Shown here: one piece after another, positions 22,353-29,102 of the stretch
Numbering within the stretch: position 1 is the first letter of the stretch
How the letters are laid out: the number at the start of each line of letters is the position of its first letter
Source of the DNA: Paracoccus sp. SMMA_5_TC
GTDB taxonomy: Bacteria > Pseudomonadota > Alphaproteobacteria > Rhodobacterales > Rhodobacteraceae
NCBI RefSeq assembly: GCF_009696685.2
Contig: NZ_CP102355.1
Span: 1,468,501 to 1,532,500, forward strand
DNA length: 64,000 nucleotides
Direction: 5' to 3'
The notes under the pieces: generated by a model
Databases searched by the model: none
What the model saw: only the letters and a program-made list of their open reading frames with translations
What the model was told of the DNA's origin: nothing
Program-made: the position numbers and the translations under genes

Positions 22353-22678
22353 TGGTGCAGCTTGTTGATCTGGACGAAATCAAGGCCGCGCTCCGTATTG
22401 ACGGCGACGACGAGGATGCGGCTCTTGAACTTCTATGCGAGGCCGTCAGCGAGGCTGTCATTGCCTATCTGAAATCCGGCGCTGATGCGTTTATCGAGGA
22501 TGGTGAAGTTCCGTCTGGTGCCGTTGTTCCGAACCGGGTGAAGGTCGCGACGATCTACTGGATTGGCGTTCTGCGCCGGAACCCCGACAACGATACCGAG
22601 GGCGCTTTCCAGTTGGGCTATCCGCCGCTTCCGGTGGTGTCGATGCTCTATCAGATGCGAGACCCGGCCCTTGCTTAG
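22352..22678 (+). CDS. Head-tail connector (gp6/QLRG-type) (108 aa)
   Basis: MVQLVDLDEIKAALRIDGDD is the standard opening of phage head-tail connector proteins, followed by AALELLCEAVSEAVIAYLKS and PNRVKVATIYWIGVLRRNP. Small helical ring protein that sits below the portal. A GTG one codon upstream is an alternative start. Confidence 0.85.
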   Translation: MVQLVDLDEIKAALRIDGDDEDAALELLCEAVSEAVIAYLKSGADAFIEDGEVPSGAVVPNRVKVATIYWIGVLRRNPDNDTEGAFQLGYPPLPVVSMLYQMRDPALA

Positions 22679-22691
22679 GTCGTATCAGCCA

Positions 22692-23024
22692 ATGACGGCC
22701 GGCCAACTCACCAAGCGCGCCACGTTGCTTGAGCCGTTCGAGGCGGTGGACGCCGACGGGCAGGTCGTGCAGTCGTGGACGGATCGTGGTGCGGTCTGGT
22801 GCAACCTCGCCCCTCGGCGCGGGGGTGAATCCGTGATGCAGGCCCGTCTGGAGTCGAAGAACCCGGCGATTATCACGGTGCGTGCGTCCACCCTGACGAG
22901 GGAGATCACCAGCGAATGGCAGGTGCAGATCGACGGGCGGAAGTATGACGTGCGCGAAGATCCGCAGGAAACCGAGGATCGGGCGTTCCTGCAATTCTAC
23001 GCCGAAACGAGGGGGCAGGAATGA
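22692..23024 (+). CDS. Head-tail adaptor/stopper protein (110 aa)
   Basis: MTAGQLTKRATLLEPFEAVD then DGQVVQSWTDRGAVWCNLAP and ITSEWQVQIDGRKYDVREDP match the Phage_H_T_join (SPP1 gp16-like) family: a beta-barrel stopper that closes the head. Length is normal. Position between connector and tail terminator genes agrees. Confidence 0.85.
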   Translation: MTAGQLTKRATLLEPFEAVDADGQVVQSWTDRGAVWCNLAPRRGGESVMQARLESKNPAIITVRASTLTREITSEWQVQIDGRKYDVREDPQETEDRAFLQFYAETRGQE

Positions 23025-23404
23025 GAGCCGGCCGCGCCCTGCGCCAAATCGTTATCGCCCGACTTCGCGACCAAATCCCAGGTGTCCAGATTGTGGACAA
23101 GCCGACCGAAAAGACGCCGATGCCCTATATCGTCCTTGGGCCATCCTACTGGGTCAACGCGGATGCGGAGTGCATCGAGGCGAGGGATATCACGCTGCAA
23201 GTCGATGCCTATGACAGCGCGTCGAGCAAGGGCAAACTCGAGGATTTGGTGGACGACATCACCACAGCCCTGCGCGGCTGGGCCGATCAGGTCGCGCTAA
23301 CGATGCACCCCATGCGCGTGTCGTTGGCGCGGGTCATGGATGACCCGAGCGGCGCCGTGCACGGCGTGGTGCAGGTCGAAGCGATGGTGGAAGACGATGG
23401 TTAA
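23021..23404 (+). CDS. Tail completion/terminator protein, DUF3168-like (127 aa)
   Basis: LRQIVIARLRDQIPGVQIVD, PMPYIVLGPSYWVNADAECI and ITLQVDAYDSASSKGKLEDL fit DUF3168 tail-terminator proteins, which cap the tail tube. Start overlaps the preceding stop (ATGA). It ends within the start of the next gene. Confidence 0.8.
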   Translation: MRAGRALRQIVIARLRDQIPGVQIVDKPTEKTPMPYIVLGPSYWVNADAECIEARDITLQVDAYDSASSKGKLEDLVDDITTALRGWADQVALTMHPMRVSLARVMDDPSGAVHGVVQVEAMVEDDG

Positions 23405-23810
23405 CGGCATCCCCGAAGTTCAAGCCATGTTTCGCCGGAAGGCTGCGAAGGTGGCGGCGGCGGCTAAAGCGCAGGCGCAGACCAGCGGTGAACAGGTTGC
23501 CTCGGCGATGCGTTATCTGGTGCCCAGAGAGCAGGGCGAATTGATCCGGTCCATCAGGGTAGAGGACGCCGCCTCTATCGAGACGAGTAAAGGGGCGCGC
23601 GGATTTATCGGTGTGGTGGTCAAGGCGGGCGATGAGACTACCATCGTCACCAATGAGCGCGGCCAGCGTTTCCAGAACGCCAAGCTGCAAGAGAATGGCA
23701 CGAAGAACATGCCTGCCAACCCGTTCTTCAACCCGGCATGGCGGGCGAACCGGACCCGTGTCCGTTCGGCGATCACTCGGGCCGTTCGCAAGGTATGGGT
23801 CAGCGATTAA
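23397..23810 (+). CDS. HK97 gp10-like neck/tail protein (137 aa)
   Basis: MVNGIPEVQAMFRRKAAKVA, VPREQGELIRSIRV and the end QENGTKNMPANPFFNPAWRA match the HK97 gp10 family of head-tail joining proteins. In many phages the order of this gene and the DUF3168 gene is reversed. Converges with a minus-strand gene, overlapping it by 11 bp. Confidence 0.85.
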   Translation: MVNGIPEVQAMFRRKAAKVAAAAKAQAQTSGEQVASAMRYLVPREQGELIRSIRVEDAASIETSKGARGFIGVVVKAGDETTIVTNERGQRFQNAKLQENGTKNMPANPFFNPAWRANRTRVRSAITRAVRKVWVSD

Positions 23811-24126
23811 CCAGATCCCGGCATTTGTTCACTTCGGCGAGCATGTCGCCGCCTTTGGCGCGCTGGACAAAGGCGATGATGCTGCCGCTGTCATAGGCTT
23901 CCAGATCGGCTCGACAGGCGTCAATTTCTGCATTCATCCGGGATCGGTTCTGGCGTTCAAGGACGGCCAGTGTCGCTTCGACACGGGCTTTGTCCGCCGC
24001 CTCCTTCGCGGCAATGGCCTCGGCTTGCTTCTTTCGATCCATTAGCCAGATTGATCCCGCAGCGATTGTGACGACGCAGGCGGCTGCGATCAGGATTTGA
24101 ACGGACTTGTGCAAGGCATCCTCCAT
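23800..24126 (-). CDS. Inverted membrane-anchored coiled-coil gene within late operon (moron candidate) (108 aa)
   Basis: It is transcribed against the whole late operon. Residues 8-29 (SVQILIAAACVVTIAAGSIW L) are a transmembrane helix, followed by a charged helix (DRKKQAEAIAAKEAADKARV) and a domain with two Cys (EIDACRADLEAY and EVNKCRDL). A TTG start at 24114 with GGAGG before it is an alternative to ATG 24126. Independent genes of this sort are often expressed in lysogens. Function unknown. Confidence 0.65.
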   Translation of the reverse strand: MEDALHKSVQILIAAACVVTIAAGSIWLMDRKKQAEAIAAKEAADKARVEATLAVLERQNRSRMNAEIDACRADLEAYDSGSIIAFVQRAKGGDMLAEVNKCRDLVNR

Positions 24127-24146
24127 GGTTGCCGAAGGATACCGCG

Positions 24147-24302
24147 ATGCCGAGACAAAGGAAATGGCGTGTCCTTCGAGACTTCGAATGGGCGCCGAAG
24201 CCGAATGTCATCATGATCTTCCTCGCTGGCGAGATCCACGCCGGTCTGACGCGGGCCTGCCGGGATAAGGCGGGCGACCGCATCGAAGAAATCCGGGACT
24301 GA
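24147..24302 (+). CDS. Small phage tail-region protein (51 aa)
   Basis: MPRQRKWRVLRDFEWAPKPN continues VIMIFLAGEIHAGLTRACRD. I recognise this as the small Y/W-rich type seen in many phages (RDFDWRPxP followed by an FLAG/YxAG segment), lying near tail genes. Role unknown. It lies just left of the tail tube leader. Confidence 0.6.
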   Translation: MPRQRKWRVLRDFEWAPKPNVIMIFLAGEIHAGLTRACRDKAGDRIEEIRD

Positions 24303-24320
24303 TCCCGGCCGCCCATCATG

Positions 24321-24337
24321 CGCCCGTGGGCAGGGCA
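24321..24337 (+). promoter_or_regulatory. 17-nt element upstream of tail tube gene (copy 2)
   Basis: Identical to 17648-17664 upstream of the capsid gene. It is 21 bases from the ATG at 24358 and is followed by AAATGGAG, a ribosome site. A translation enhancer or mRNA-stabilising hairpin for the two most abundant virion proteins is inferred. Confidence 0.65.
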
Positions 24338-24357
24338 ATCATCAAATGGAGCCTATC

Positions 24358-24813
24358 ATGGCAAAACCAACGACTTATGTTGGCAGCACGGTTGCTATCT
24401 TCCTTGAGAGCGCAACTGTTCCCGGCACATATCTGCGCCCCTGCGGCCTGACCAATCACACGGTTTCGTTCACGAAAAACACAACTGAGGTCAATGTGCC
24501 CGATTGTGATGACCCAGAACTGCCGGCATGGGTCGAACGCGGTGTCGAAAGCCTTGATTTCAGCGCCAACGGATCCGGCATCCTTGCTGCGGAGGCAGTG
24601 GACGAATGGTGGGACGCTTTTAACACCACAGAAAGCATCAATGCCCGCATCTACATCGGCGCGCCCGATGATACGACCAACGGCCGTTACTGGCAGGGCA
24701 AGGTCCACGTGACCGGGTTCGAGGTGACGGGCGAGCGTGGCAACAAGGTCCAGACCACTGTTTCCATCGTCTCGGATGGCGAATTGACCTTCCACGACGT
24801 GACGGGGCCCTGA
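24358..24813 (+). CDS. Major tail tube protein (151 aa)
   Basis: MAKPTTYVGSTVAIFLESAT then TYLRPCGLTNHTVSFTKNTT and PDCDDPELPAWVERGVESLD match the TP901-1/phage_tail_2 family of siphophage tube proteins. Start 24358 is preferred over 24346 because TGGAG is the ribosome site and the leader aligns with that of the capsid gene. Stop overlaps the next start. Confidence 0.88.
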   Translation: MAKPTTYVGSTVAIFLESATVPGTYLRPCGLTNHTVSFTKNTTEVNVPDCDDPELPAWVERGVESLDFSANGSGILAAEAVDEWWDAFNTTESINARIYIGAPDDTTNGRYWQGKVHVTGFEVTGERGNKVQTTVSIVSDGELTFHDVTGP

Positions 24814-25256
24814 TGGCAGAGCCGTTCGTCGCGAACTGGTCGAGCGGAGAGGATGAATTCCTTCTCCGCATCGGGGAACTAGAGGCCCTAGACGACCTGA
24901 CCGACGCAGGGGCGCTGGATCTGCGCTATCGGCTATCGCAGGGAGTGCAGCGCGGCAGCCTCGCCTATTCCCCAGTGAAGGTGCGCGAGGTCATGGCTTG
25001 TCTCCGCCTCGGCCTGATTGGCGCAGGCATGGACCGGCAGAAAGCCGACCGAAAGGTCAAGCAGGCTTTCGAGGATTCCGACATTTCTGAACTCAACCTG
25101 CTGGCCTTCACGATCTTGTCCCGCGCTTTCGCCGGAAAGGAGCATGATCCGGTGGGGGAGGGCGAGGCGGGGGCGGCGACAGAAGAATCCGCTTCTCCCG
25201 CCTCTACGGGACCGGCGCCGCGCTCGGCTTCACGCCGGCCCAAGTCAAAGAAATGA
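24813..25256 (+). CDS. Tail assembly chaperone, short form (147 aa)
   Basis: Lambda gpG equivalent by position between tube and tape measure. LLRIGELEALDDLTDAGALD and VREVMACLRLGLIGAGMDRQ resemble GTA-like gene-transfer tail chaperones (GAM/TAC). After residue about 108 the sequence turns into low-complexity Glu/Ala/Ser/Pro (EGEAGAATEESASPASTG) while the -1 frame opens into a conserved sequence, so this tail is probably a by-product of the shift site. Confidence 0.82.
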   Translation: MAEPFVANWSSGEDEFLLRIGELEALDDLTDAGALDLRYRLSQGVQRGSLAYSPVKVREVMACLRLGLIGAGMDRQKADRKVKQAFEDSDISELNLLAFTILSRAFAGKEHDPVGEGEAGAATEESASPASTGPAPRSASRRPKSKK

Positions 25257-25411
25257 CCTTCTGGGAGTTTTCGGCCTGCGTGGACGGCTGGAACCGCGCC
25301 CAGGGCGGCGGGCACGCCCATAACGGCGATCCGATGACCGATGATGAATACGACGCGCTGTGCGCGCTAGGCGAGAGGTGGAGCGATGGCGGAAGCGGAA
25401 GCGGGTCTTGA
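25148..25411 (+). CDS. Tail chaperone -1 frameshift extension (gpT-like)
   Basis: The -1 frame is open from after a TGA at 25145 to 25411. It reads RRIRFSRLYGTGAALGFTPA, QVKEMTFWEFSACVDGWNRA and TDDEYDALCALGERW. The TFWEFSACVDGW motif is typical of the downstream part of tail chaperones. A shift at the G5 run 25154-25158 (reading GTG GGG GAG) would join it to the upstream gene, giving about 199 residues. An internal ATG at 25253 overlapping the short-form stop could also start a 52-aa protein. Confidence 0.65.
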   Translation, partial: SGGGGRGGGGDRRIRFSRLYGTGAALGFTPAQVKEMTFWEFSACVDGWNRAQGGGHAHNGDPMTDDEYDALCALGERWSDGGSGSGS

Positions 25412-27458
25412 GCTACCTATCGGTCTGACCGAGCAGAAATTCTTGCAGCAGCTTGCGAGGATCGAGGCGCGCGCGATCAAGTCGGCGAGGATCGCAGAGC
25501 AAGCGTTTGTGAAATCCAACTCGGGTATTGCAAGATCAACGACCGGCATGTCGAACCAGGTTCGGGGGCAGTTGCAGAACGTATCGTTCCAGCTGCAGGA
25601 CGTTATTGTTCAAATTCAAGGCGGCACGTCAGCCTCTCGCGCGTTGGCCCAGCAGCTTCCGCAGTTGCTTGGCGGTTTTGGTGCGCTTGGATCCGCGCTT
25701 GGTTTGGTGGCGGGCTTGGGCATCCCGTTCGTCGCCTCGCTGATGAATATGGAGGAGGAAGCTGTCGATCTGGACAAGGCCGTCAAGGGGCTGACCGAGG
25801 CGCTGGAAGCCCTGCGGGATGCACAGGCTAACGCGGCTATCCCCGTTGATCTGTTGATTGAGAAATACGGCGCCCTTGGCGATGAAATGGGGCGAGTGTT
25901 TCAGAACCAGTTGGCGATTGCGCGGCAGGAACTGGAGGCTGTGGGGGCGTCCATTGAAAAGGCTATCGGATCGACTGCCGAATTAACCAGTATGGTTACG
26001 AGGTTTGATAGCCTGAAACAGGCGGTTGATGCCGGGGTCATCAGCTACGATGAATACATCCGCCTCCTGCGTGATCTTGAGCAGCAATTCGGGTTCACGG
26101 CGGCGCAGGCCCTGCAATATCAGAACCTGATGGATGGCGTTGCCAATGCTCAGGGGCCGGAACAGCAGGCCCAAGCTTGGCTTGACGTTCACGATTGGCT
26201 GGTAGCGAACCGCGATGCGCTGTCGGAGCAGGGTGTCGCGGTCGATGATCTGATCAAGCAGACGAATGATCTGGCGGGCTCCTATGGCAAGGCGCATGAG
26301 GCGGCGTCTGACATTACATCGGCGGCGGAAGCGGGCGCGGTGGCGACCGACAATTGGGCGGCGGCAGCGGCCAATCTGGCGGCGAATATGGATGGCGCAG
26401 CGGCGGCGGCCGGTCGGGCGGCTGCTGCGGTTGGGGCAGCGATTGCGGCGCAAAACAAAGCGGCCGGGCTTAGTGGCGTCGGCGAGCTGGACCCGTTCTC
26501 CGCGTCGTCGGGGCGGGTGCTGACGGCGATTGCCGGTGGCATGAACATCCCGCAACAGGCGGATTTTGACCGTCAATGGCAAGAGCAGGTCAAAGCGCAG
26601 GAGGAGGCCGCTAAGGCCGCAGAGCGGGCAGCGGCCCGGAGCAGTGGCGGCGGTCGCAAGCGCGGTGGCGGGGGGCGCCGATCCTCTGGCGGCGGAGCGA
26701 GTGCTGCGCGAGAGGTTGACATCTTCGAGAGTGCGACCCGTGAAATTCAGCAGCTTGAGCGGCAGATCGAACTGTTCGGGAAGTCCGAGCAGGAAGCGGC
26801 GCGGTTGCAGGCGCGATGGGCGATGCTCGATGCCGCAAAGCGCGCCGGCGTCCCGGTCAACGAGCAGCTTAACGCGCAGATCGAGGCGCAGGCGGCGCAG
26901 GTCGGCGCGCTGACGCAGCAGCTTGAACAGGCCGATCTTGCTCAGGAGCAATTCGACCAGGCCATAGAGGGCATCGCGAACGCTTTCAGTAATGCAATCC
27001 TTGAAGGCGAGAACCTGCGCGACAGCCTTGCGCAGATATTCCGCCAGATCGCGGCGAACATTCTGAACGCGGGCATCCAGCAGGCTTTGACGCAGGCATT
27101 CAGCGGGGCTGGTGGCGGTGGGGGTATCTTCGGCATCCTTGCTTCGGCCTTCGGCGGGACTCGGGCGGCGGTGCCGACCTTCGACGGCGGTGGCTTCACG
27201 GGCCGTGGTTCGCGGTCTGGTGGGGTCGACGGCAAGGGCGGTTTCCCGGCGATCCTGCACCCCAATGAGACGGTGATTGATCATACACGCGGGCAGGGCG
27301 GTATCGCCCCCAAGATCACCATCAACAACAACGCCCCCGGCGCGGTGGTATCGGCCGATTACGTGACAAAGGACGAGGTGATCCTGACCGTCTCGCAGGC
27401 CATCGCCTCGAACAACCGGCGCCAGTCTGACCAGCAATATCTCAGGGGTGGCCGCTGA
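25386..27458 (+). CDS. Tail tape measure protein (690 aa)
   Basis: Long, Ala/Gln-rich protein that sets tail length. N-terminal helices (FLQQLARIEARAIKSARIAE) are followed by the tape-measure hydrophobic patch LLGGFGALGSALGLVAGLGI near residue 95-115. A long helical body contains a Gly/Arg/Ser linker near residue 425-445. The C-terminus carries FDGGGFTGRGSRSGGVDGKG GFPAILHPNETVIDH, the usual end motif. RBS GGTGGAG precedes the start. Confidence 0.93.
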   Translation: MAEAEAGLELPIGLTEQKFLQQLARIEARAIKSARIAEQAFVKSNSGIARSTTGMSNQVRGQLQNVSFQLQDVIVQIQGGTSASRALAQQLPQLLGGFGALGSALGLVAGLGIPFVASLMNMEEEAVDLDKAVKGLTEALEALRDAQANAAIPVDLLIEKYGALGDEMGRVFQNQLAIARQELEAVGASIEKAIGSTAELTSMVTRFDSLKQAVDAGVISYDEYIRLLRDLEQQFGFTAAQALQYQNLMDGVANAQGPEQQAQAWLDVHDWLVANRDALSEQGVAVDDLIKQTNDLAGSYGKAHEAASDITSAAEAGAVATDNWAAAAANLAANMDGAAAAAGRAAAAVGAAIAAQNKAAGLSGVGELDPFSASSGRVLTAIAGGMNIPQQADFDRQWQEQVKAQEEAAKAAERAAARSSGGGRKRGGGGRRSSGGGASAAREVDIFESATREIQQLERQIELFGKSEQEAARLQARWAMLDAAKRAGVPVNEQLNAQIEAQAAQVGALTQQLEQADLAQEQFDQAIEGIANAFSNAILEGENLRDSLAQIFRQIAANILNAGIQQALTQAFSGAGGGGGIFGILASAFGGTRAAVPTFDGGGFTGRGSRSGGVDGKGGFPAILHPNETVIDHTRGQGGIAPKITINNNAPGAVVSADYVTKDEVILTVSQAIASNNRRQSDQQYLRGGR

Positions 27459-28120
27459 TGCAGGTTTCGTTCCCGTTCCCGGTCAAGCTGCAATCCTCGG
27501 TGCCGAAGCTGGAAGGGTTGCGCTTTCAGCCCTTCACCAACATCGACGGCGAGACCTTCGCCAAGCCGGCGCTCAACGGCGTCTGGCGGCTGGACATGAC
27601 GGTGCTGGCCCATGACATGCAATCTCATCTGGCCCTGTCGTCTTTCGTGACCCAGATGAGCGCGGCCGGCACCACCTGCGTTGTCCCAGTCTGCACACAA
27701 TGGCGCCCGAACGACCAGAACGGTCGGCGGCTTACCGGCTGCGACATGGCCCCGGTCTATACCTTCGATCATGTCGGCTTTCTCGGCGAGCCTTTCGACG
27801 GCTTCACCCTGCGCGCGGCGGCGGCTCACCGGGCCAGCTATATCGACGTCAACAAGCCGGCCCTGTCGCAACTGTGGCCCGGCATGTTCATCAGCCTTGG
27901 CGACCGCTTGCATCAGGTGGTCAACACCACCTCGATAGGTGAGAGCGAAACCGCTATCCGGGTTTCGATCATGCCGAACGTCCGCGAGGCGCAGCCCCTC
28001 GGCACCGTGGTGATCGTGGATCAGCTGCGGCTCAAGTGCATGATGGAGAGCGGCGAACAGATCGGTGTGACCACAGGCCGGTTCCAGTCCTCGACCCTGT
28101 CCTTCGTGGAGGCGTTCTGA
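27458..28120 (+). CDS. Distal tail-like protein (220 aa)
   Basis: Follows the tape measure with a TGATG overlap. MQVSFPFPVKLQSSVPKLEG, LNGVWRLDMTVLAHDMQSHL and SFVTQMSAAGTTCVVPVCTQ suggest a beta-rich tail tip protein; the gene occupies the place of lambda gpM/distal tail. C-terminal GVTTGRFQSSTLSFVEAF is conserved-looking. Precise family not recognised. Confidence 0.7.
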   Translation: MQVSFPFPVKLQSSVPKLEGLRFQPFTNIDGETFAKPALNGVWRLDMTVLAHDMQSHLALSSFVTQMSAAGTTCVVPVCTQWRPNDQNGRRLTGCDMAPVYTFDHVGFLGEPFDGFTLRAAAAHRASYIDVNKPALSQLWPGMFISLGDRLHQVVNTTSIGESETAIRVSIMPNVREAQPLGTVVIVDQLRLKCMMESGEQIGVTTGRFQSSTLSFVEAF

Positions 28121-28707
28121 TGCCCGACATCCACGACATACCGGACGAGGTGCTGCGCTGGGGCGTTACGGGATGCACGATCCTGTGCCAGATGGATTTC
28201 CGGACCAGCCCGAAGAACTGGTGGCTGGGCTATGGGCCGCTGACCGCCGGCGGGGTCGAGTATCAGGGCACGGGCGACGTGATCCAGATCAGCGCCATGG
28301 AACTGACCTACGGCATGAGCGCCGGCATGGTGCGGTTCACCATCCCCAACGCCTCGCCCGAGATGATCGCGCTCTGCGACAACCAGGGCAGCGAGGTGAA
28401 CGGCCGCCGCGTGCAGGTGCTCTATCAGCTTTTCGCGACCGACGAGCGCGATGGTGAGCACCGTGGCAGGCTGATCGGAGATCCGATGAGCGTGTTCGTC
28501 GGCCGCATGAAGGACATGACCAGCACGTCCAGCGCAGACGCCCGCACTATCGAACTGGAATGCTACGGCCGCATGTCGCAGCAGGGTAAGCCGCCCTATG
28601 GGCGATGGACGCATACGGACCAGCAGCGGCGCTATCCGGGCGACACCGGCTTGGAACTGCTGGCGACACTCAAGGACAAGGCGATCACATGGGTACCGGG
28701 ATCGTGA
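28120..28707 (+). CDS. Tail tip/baseplate hub-like protein (195 aa)
   Basis: WGVTGCTILCQMDFRTSPKN, WWLGYGPLTAGGVEYQGTGD and VQVLYQLFATDERDGEHRGR look like a phage hub protein in the place of gpL. Pattern ISAMELTYGMSAGMVRFTIP then ELECYGRMSQQGKPPYGRWT resembles DUF2163/BR0599-type proteins. Starts at a TGATG overlap and extends 19 bp into the GNAT gene. Confidence 0.65.
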   Translation: MPDIHDIPDEVLRWGVTGCTILCQMDFRTSPKNWWLGYGPLTAGGVEYQGTGDVIQISAMELTYGMSAGMVRFTIPNASPEMIALCDNQGSEVNGRRVQVLYQLFATDERDGEHRGRLIGDPMSVFVGRMKDMTSTSSADARTIELECYGRMSQQGKPPYGRWTHTDQQRRYPGDTGLELLATLKDKAITWVPGS

Positions 28708-29102
28708 TCCGTCCCGCCACGATGCAGGATATTCCCCGCGTCATCGATCTGATCGAGAAGCTGGCGGCGGTGGTGAACGGTCTGGCAGTGGACCGGATCA
28801 AGACCGGGCAGACGTTGGCCGGTCTGCTGGTCGATCCGACCGGCGTGGTGCTTGTGTCCGGGGGCGGGTTCATTGCTGGTCGCGTCGCGGAGACCTTCAT
28901 CAACCGGGACCGGGTGGCGTTCGAGATGGGCTGGTTTGCAGAAGATCGTTCCGGTCTGCGTTTGCTGCGGGCCTTCGAGGCGTGGGCGCGGGAACGGGGG
29001 GCGGTGATGATAGCCATGTCCTGCGCTGGGGGCGCGGCGCAGCGCATCCTTGATCGTGCGGGCTATGAGGCCAAGGAAATCAATATGGTGAAGCGCATAT
29101 GA
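28689..29102 (+). CDS. GNAT-fold protein in tail module (137 aa)
   Basis: IRPATMQDIPRVIDLIEKLA, VLVSGGGFIAGRVAETFINR, then EMGWFAEDRSGLRLLRAFEA and MSCAGGAAQRILDRAGYEAK are the GNAT acetyltransferase order. Phages with this tail type often have such a gene between the hub and tip genes. The acetyl-CoA loop is degenerate (RSGLRLL instead of RxxGxG/A), so it may be structural or a peptide-modifying enzyme. Confidence 0.75.
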   Translation: MGTGIVIRPATMQDIPRVIDLIEKLAAVVNGLAVDRIKTGQTLAGLLVDPTGVVLVSGGGFIAGRVAETFINRDRVAFEMGWFAEDRSGLRLLRAFEAWARERGAVMIAMSCAGGAAQRILDRAGYEAKEINMVKRI

